64,000 nt of DNA from the NCBI GenBank assembly GCA_036513315.1, contig DATBZF010000066.1, positions 17,003 through 81,002 of the forward strand. Direction: 5' to 3'. Under the pieces are notes generated by a model. The model saw nothing but the letters and a program-made list of their open reading frames with translations, was not told the DNA's origin and did no database searches. A program made the translations under genes and the position numbers. This document shows positions 60,134 through 64,000 of this stretch, piece after piece. Every line of letters begins with the position of its first letter. Positions within the stretch are counted from its first letter, which is position 1. This DNA is from Roseiarcus sp036513315 (GTDB lineage: Bacteria > Pseudomonadota > Alphaproteobacteria > Rhizobiales > Beijerinckiaceae).

Positions 60134-60901
60134 TCAACGCGCCTTCAGCCGGCGCCAGAGTTCGTCGTAATTGCGATCGTTCTTCTCGTTGGCGGAGGCT
60201 TTGCCTGATGTGTTCGGGTTGACCATTACGAAAGGCTCAACGCCGCGCTCGACCAATTTCTCCGCGGTCGCCGAGACGATCGCATGGGCGATCGCAATGG
60301 TGATGCTGGTCGAATTGGCGCCGACCGGCGCCTCGAGGCCATCGATGCGCAGCGAGGCGTCGGCGAGCGGCACGCCAGTGTCGATCACGATATCGGCGAC
60401 TTCAAACAGGCGTTTGCCCGAGGAATGACGCGACGGGCTCGCTGAGGAATGCGGCAGAGAGGTCACGCCGACGACCTGCATGTCGAGCTCCTTGGCGCCG
60501 AGCGCGATATCGAGGATCACTGCATTGACGCCCGAATGCGAAAACAGAATCATCGTATCGGCGGGATCGAGCTGATGCGAGCGCAGGATCGCCTTGCCAT
60601 AGCCCTCGACCCCGTGAATGAAGCGATATTGGCGCGCGCCCATATCGCCCCAGACATGATGAAACGAGATCATCGTACTTTCGACGATCGGGCGAAAGCC
60701 GACGATCGTGCCGGTGCGCGGAAAACTTTCAAGCGCCGGCAGCGCGCCATGGCCGGTGCCGAAGGTGAAGGCGAGCTTGTCATTGGCGATCGATTGCGCG
60801 CAGGCCTCGGCGGCGCGCGCGATCGCCTCGCTCTGCGTCCGGCGGACATTGTCGAGACGCTCGGCGAGCATCGAAAAATAGCGGTCGATGATAGAAGTCA
60901 A
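60134..60901 (-). CDS. SIS domain protein, UPF0309-like
   Basis: 255 residues with a SIS fold: AFTFGTGHGALPALESFPR, TMILFSHSGVNAVILDIALG (the Ser-rich phosphosugar loop) and QVVGVTSLPHSSASPSRHSS. SIS proteins bind or isomerise phosphosugars; UPF0309 members often sit with sugar or nucleoside catabolic genes. It would suit handling of a ribose- or deoxyribose-phosphate released by the neighbouring phosphorylase. The last gene of the operon, 18 bases below the phosphorylase gene. Confidence 0.82.
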   Translation of the reverse strand: MTSIIDRYFSMLAERLDNVRRTQSEAIARAAEACAQSIANDKLAFTFGTGHGALPALESFPRTGTIVGFRPIVESTMISFHHVWGDMGARQYRFIHGVEGYGKAILRSHQLDPADTMILFSHSGVNAVILDIALGAKELDMQVVGVTSLPHSSASPSRHSSGKRLFEVADIVIDTGVPLADASLRIDGLEAPVGANSTSITIAIAHAIVSATAEKLVERGVEPFVMVNPNTSGKASANEKNDRNYDELWRRLKAR

Positions 60902-60919
60902 GACAACACTCCGAATATC

Positions 60920-61669
60920 TCAAAGGCTGGCGACGATGGCGTCGAGCGCGATCTCGAACATCGCACGCTCCTTTTCTTGGAGTTCGACGGCGCCGATCTT
61001 CTCCTGGGTGAGGCCGTCGACCGTGCCGAGACAGAGGCTGGCGGTGCGCGCGCCAAGCACGCGGCCGGCGGTCAGCAGCGTCGCGGTCTCCATATCGGCG
61101 GCGATCAGGCCGAGCCGGCGCACTTCCTCGCGCAGGCCGTCGATCATCTTCGCCTCGCCCGCCGACATCGCGAACATTTCGGTGTAGAAACCGTCATAAG
61201 TGCCGAACAAACCGGCGCGCCATGAGACGTTGCGCCTGGCCAATTGCGCGCGCAGCGCGGCGCCGAGGTCGAAATCGGCGACGGCGGGATAACCGACCGG
61301 CGCATAAGTTCGCGACGCGCCCTCGCCGCGCACCGCGCCGTCGGCGAGGACAAAGTCGCCGAGTTTGGCCGGCCGCATCACCATGGCGGTGCCGATGCGC
61401 AGAAAATTACGCACGCCGAGATCGAACAATTCATGCAACACGATCGCGGCGATCGGGCCGCCCATGCCAAAGGCCGAGACAGTGATGCGGCGGCCGGCGC
61501 GCAAGCCGGTCACCGTGCGCAGCCCCCTGTTTTCCTCGACGAAATGGGGCGCTTCGAGATGTTCGGCGATCCTGTCGATGCGGGCGCGATCGCCAACCAG
61601 GATCGCCGCTTCGCCGACCTCATCCTCTCGGCAACCGATATACCAGGCGCTACGATTCATTTGGCTCAA
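60920..61669 (-). CDS. nucleoside phosphorylase (uridine/purine PNP-UDP family)
   Basis: 249 residues with the PNP/UDP family motifs GMGGPIAAIVLHELFDLGVR, RIGTAMVMRPAKLGDFVLAD (phosphate-binding region) and ADMETATLLTAGRVLG (nucleoside-binding Met-Glu). It splits a nucleoside with phosphate into base and pentose-1-phosphate. The four-base overlap with the kinase gene upstream and the importer encoded further up make a nucleoside salvage operon. Base preference (uridine or purine) cannot be decided from these motifs. Confidence 0.88.
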   Translation of the reverse strand: MSQMNRSAWYIGCREDEVGEAAILVGDRARIDRIAEHLEAPHFVEENRGLRTVTGLRAGRRITVSAFGMGGPIAAIVLHELFDLGVRNFLRIGTAMVMRPAKLGDFVLADGAVRGEGASRTYAPVGYPAVADFDLGAALRAQLARRNVSWRAGLFGTYDGFYTEMFAMSAGEAKMIDGLREEVRRLGLIAADMETATLLTAGRVLGARTASLCLGTVDGLTQEKIGAVELQEKERAMFEIALDAIVASL

Positions 61670-62529
61670 TTTCCTTTGTTTTGGCCGCGCGCAAGAAGCA
61701 TCGCGCGCGCGGCGCGCGCGCCTGCTTCGACGGCGTCGACAGGTCGATCGGGATTGTTGACGAGAGCGGCGAGCAGGCCGCCAAGAAAAGTGTCACCGGC
61801 GCCGGTGGTGTCTTCCGAGGCGAGCGGCTCGACGGCGATGACCTGCTCGCGCCCTTCGACGGACAGGGAGACGCCGTCGCGCCCGCGCGTCTCGATCAGC
61901 AGGCGGCGACGCTTTGGCGCGGCCGCCGCTTTGAACGCCTCGGCGACGAAACGCGCCTCGCCGCGGCTGCAGGCGACTATATCGGCGCGCGCAGCGATCG
62001 TCGCGGCGAGTTCGGCGGGAACCGCGCGCGGATCAGCCTTGACCGCCCAGACGACTTGCGCGTCAGGTCGCGCCGCGGCGAGCGCCTGCGCGGTTGCGGC
62101 GGCGGGGCCAACGGTCAGGCAGACCCAGCGCGCGTCGGCGACAAGCCTCGTCTGGCCTTCGTCGAGAGTCAGCGGCCCTGGCAGGCTCGGATCATAAAAG
62201 CAGTTGCAACCCCCATCCGGCTGGTAGGCGAGGATGCAGACCGGCGTGCGGCCGGCCTTAAGTGCGATGCCGTCGACCGCGACGCCCCTGCTGACCAGCG
62301 CCTCGCGGTAACGGCGCCCGTCGGCGTCGTCGCCGATCCAGCTCACCGGCCGGACATCGGCGAGGCCGGCGGCGACCATCGCGCAGGCGATATAGGCGGG
62401 CGAGCCGCCAAGACGCGGCCATTCGAGCGGGCGCGCGACAATGGTTGCGGTCGCGTCCGACCGCGGCGCGCGATCCAGCCGCATTGCATAATCGAGGCTG
62501 GCATAGCCGGTGACGACGACTTTGGTCAT
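61666..62529 (-). CDS. PfkB family carbohydrate/nucleoside kinase
   Basis: 287 residues with the PfkB N-terminal glycine pair (RLGGSPAYIACAMVAAGLAD) and the C-terminal signature EDTTGAGDTFLGGLLAALV, where the Asp is the catalytic base. It phosphorylates ribose, a nucleoside or a similar substrate. The four-base overlaps with both neighbours make it part of one transcript with the hydrolase and phosphorylase. Confidence 0.9.
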   Translation of the reverse strand: MTKVVVTGYASLDYAMRLDRAPRSDATATIVARPLEWPRLGGSPAYIACAMVAAGLADVRPVSWIGDDADGRRYREALVSRGVAVDGIALKAGRTPVCILAYQPDGGCNCFYDPSLPGPLTLDEGQTRLVADARWVCLTVGPAAATAQALAAARPDAQVVWAVKADPRAVPAELAATIAARADIVACSRGEARFVAEAFKAAAAPKRRRLLIETRGRDGVSLSVEGREQVIAVEPLASEDTTGAGDTFLGGLLAALVNNPDRPVDAVEAGARAARAMLLARGQNKGN

Positions 62530-63107
62530 GACAGCATCGCAAGGGCTGCTTCGAGCGAAACCACCTTGCCGATATAGCGGTCGATGTCTTCGAGCGAAGC
62601 TTCCGCCAGATGCGGACGATTGGAATTGGTCGCCTCGCGCGGCACCACGACATCGAAGCCGCTGGCGAACGCATCCTGCGCAGTGGCCCGGATGCAGACA
62701 TTGGTTTTCACGCCGGCGATGACGACGCGCTGGATTTTCTGCTCATGCAGGAACAGGGCCAGATCGGTAGCGAAAAACGCGCTGTAGCGGCGTTTTGGCG
62801 TGACGATCTCGCGCGGCCCGGCAGGCTCAAATCCAGCGAAGAATTCCGCGTCGCGATCGCCGACGAAATGATGGCGCGGCAGCTTGCGCCATTCGTAATC
62901 GTCAAAGCCGGGATAATGCTGCTCGACCGCATGGACGATAATTTTTTGCGCCGCGCGCGCCTGCGCGAGTAGCTGGCGCAGCGGCGCGACCACTTCGCCG
63001 GCGGCGGCATAATGATTGGGCATTCCTTCAAGGAAGAAGGAATTGGTGACGTCGACGAGAATCAACGCTGTCGATTCATGAATTGCGGGCGGAGAGGAAA
63101 TAGCCAT
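62526..63107 (-). CDS. isochorismatase-family cysteine hydrolase
   Basis: 193 residues with the family triad: Asp in ALILVDVTNSFF, Lys in IVTPKRRYSAFFAT and Cys in VVIAGVKTNVCIRATAQDAF. The cis-peptide motif VIAGVKTNVC is complete, so it is an active cysteine amidase (nicotinamidase, N-carbamoyl amidase or similar) rather than an isochorismatase. In a nucleoside operon it might deamidate a base-derived product. The start shares one base with the permease stop (TAATG). Confidence 0.88.
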   Translation of the reverse strand: MAISSPPAIHESTALILVDVTNSFFLEGMPNHYAAAGEVVAPLRQLLAQARAAQKIIVHAVEQHYPGFDDYEWRKLPRHHFVGDRDAEFFAGFEPAGPREIVTPKRRYSAFFATDLALFLHEQKIQRVVIAGVKTNVCIRATAQDAFASGFDVVVPREATNSNRPHLAEASLEDIDRYIGKVVSLEAALAMLS

Positions 63108-64000
63108 TACAACGACCTCCGCGAGGGGCGACCGCGATCGGCGAGGCCGAGGCCCGTCAGGACGACAATGACGATGACATAGGGGAGCATCTGGACGAGT
63201 TCGGCGGGCGCGCCATGGCCCTGCAGACGAATCTGCGCGGCGTCGAACAGGCCGAACAACAGGGCCCCGAGCGCCGTGCGCCAGGGCGCGTTGCGGCCGA
63301 AATAAAAGGCGGCGAGCGCGATGAAGCCGCGCCCGCCGATAATGCCTTCATTGAACAAGCCGACGACGCCGATCGACAAATGCGCGCCGGCGAGGCCAGC
63401 CATCGCGCCGGCGAAAGCGGTCGACGCGTCGCGGATGTTCAGCGGCGAAAGACCGACTGCGCGAACCGTCGCCTCGGCCGCGCCTGTCGCGCGAAGGCGC
63501 AGGCCGGCACGGGTGCGTTGCAGGAAGAAAGCCGTCGCCGGGACCATCGCCCAGGCGAACCATGTCAGCCCATCCTGGCCCGACACGATGGCGCCGAGCA
63601 CGGGAATGTCGGAGAGATAGGGGATGGCAAGTCGCGGCAACATGGCGACGCCGGGCGGATTGAACGTGCCGGAGACGCCATAGGCGCTCTTCAAGATGAA
63701 GCGCACCAGGCCGGCGACGGCGACGCCAAAGCCGAGGCCGACGATGATTTCATTGGCTTGCAGGCGCGTCACCACCAGCGACATCGCCAAACCGATCAGC
63801 GCGCCGACCAATACCGCCGCGGCGAGCGCGACAAGCGCGCTGCCGGTCGCCGCCGAAACCGCGACAGCGACGAGGGCGCCGGCGAGCATCATCGATTCCA
63901 GACCAATATTCACGAGACCGCCGACGCGATTGACAAGACCGCCGATCGCCGCCAGCAGGATCGGCGTCGTCATCAAAAGCGCGGCGTGGATGAACGGATC
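63107..64000 (-). CDS. nucleoside-type ABC transporter permease, cut by the window edge
   Basis: At least 298 residues; the frame runs open through the window edge (DPFIHAALLMTTPILLAAIG), so the start lies beyond 64000. Its pattern GGLVNRVGGLVNIGLESMML is the signature of the second permease of BmpA-type nucleoside importers (YufQ/NupQ, RbsC-like), with about eight membrane segments. It heads the visible operon of hydrolase, kinase, phosphorylase and SIS protein. ATPase, first permease and binding protein genes should follow upstream outside the window. Confidence 0.88.
   Translation of the reverse strand, partial: DPFIHAALLMTTPILLAAIGGLVNRVGGLVNIGLESMMLAGALVAVAVSAATGSALVALAAAVLVGALIGLAMSLVVTRLQANEIIVGLGFGVAVAGLVRFILKSAYGVSGTFNPPGVAMLPRLAIPYLSDIPVLGAIVSGQDGLTWFAWAMVPATAFFLQRTRAGLRLRATGAAEATVRAVGLSPLNIRDASTAFAGAMAGLAGAHLSIGVVGLFNEGIIGGRGFIALAAFYFGRNAPWRTALGALLFGLFDAAQIRLQGHGAPAELVQMLPYVIVIVVLTGLGLADRGRPSRRSL

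Overview
The window is GC-rich, densely coded DNA. Its gene content is typical of an alphaproteobacterium of the order Hyphomicrobiales (Rhizobiales): branched-chain-type (Liv) and CUT1-type ABC importers inside catabolic operons, many short-chain dehydrogenases, FMN luciferase-like monooxygenases, an OpgH-type glucosyltransferase and rhizobial-style inverted-repeat elements. A Beijerinckiaceae, Methylocystaceae or Bradyrhizobiaceae-like host fits best; this is inferred from gene families, not from any marker gene. No rRNA gene, intact tRNA, CRISPR array or transposase was found.

Layout. 0-16 kb is accessory: a FAD oxidoreductase, three tandem SDR dehydrogenases below a large winged-helix/ATPase regulator, a secreted tannase-family esterase, a persulfide dioxygenase-rhodanese fusion, and a hyuAB hydantoinase/oxoprolinase pair. 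It ends at 16.1 kb in the 3' end of a tRNA-Gly fused to a truncated gene, which looks like an integration or recombination scar. 16.2-19.1 kb holds very small exported or membrane proteins, two of them divergently placed paralogs, with strong hairpins. 19.2-25.6 kb has a methyltransferase and a Liv-type importer operon (binding protein, LivH, a LivM-LivG fusion, LivF) ending in an Ldh2-family dehydrogenase.

25.7-36.5 kb is a sugar-acid catabolic locus: on the minus strand a 2-hydroxyacid dehydrogenase, GntR regulator, enolase-superfamily dehydratase, HpcH/HpaI aldolase, CUT1 sugar importer and SDR dehydrogenase, with a divergent IlvD/Edd dehydratase. The set fits non-phosphorylative breakdown of an aldose or aldonate to pyruvate plus an aldehyde. 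36.6-47.5 kb holds a second Liv system, this time with a LivH-LivM fusion, bordered by an FMN monooxygenase, a glyoxalase-like protein, two carboxymuconolactone/AhpD-type proteins, a second FMN monooxygenase and a cyclase-family hydrolase: uptake and oxidation of an unidentified compound. 47.7-54.4 kb has an HU protein, an unrecognised barrel-like protein, an RpiR regulator, then a flavin monooxygenase with an N-terminal SnoaL-like domain, a RidA protein and a D-amino-acid-type PLP enzyme. 54.6-57.9 kb groups a RibD-like reductase, a GT4 glycosyltransferase, a PTPS-fold protein lacking its catalytic residues and a zinc-type dehydrogenase; this is the best candidate for an undescribed pathway. 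After an OpgH-like transferase, an inverted repeat and an aldehyde dehydrogenase remnant, 60.1-64 kb is a nucleoside salvage operon.

An exact 8-base motif (TAACATAT) recurs four times, each time in an intergenic region between divergent catabolic genes at 34.7, 38.0, 49.4 and 49.5 kb, which suggests a shared regulator.
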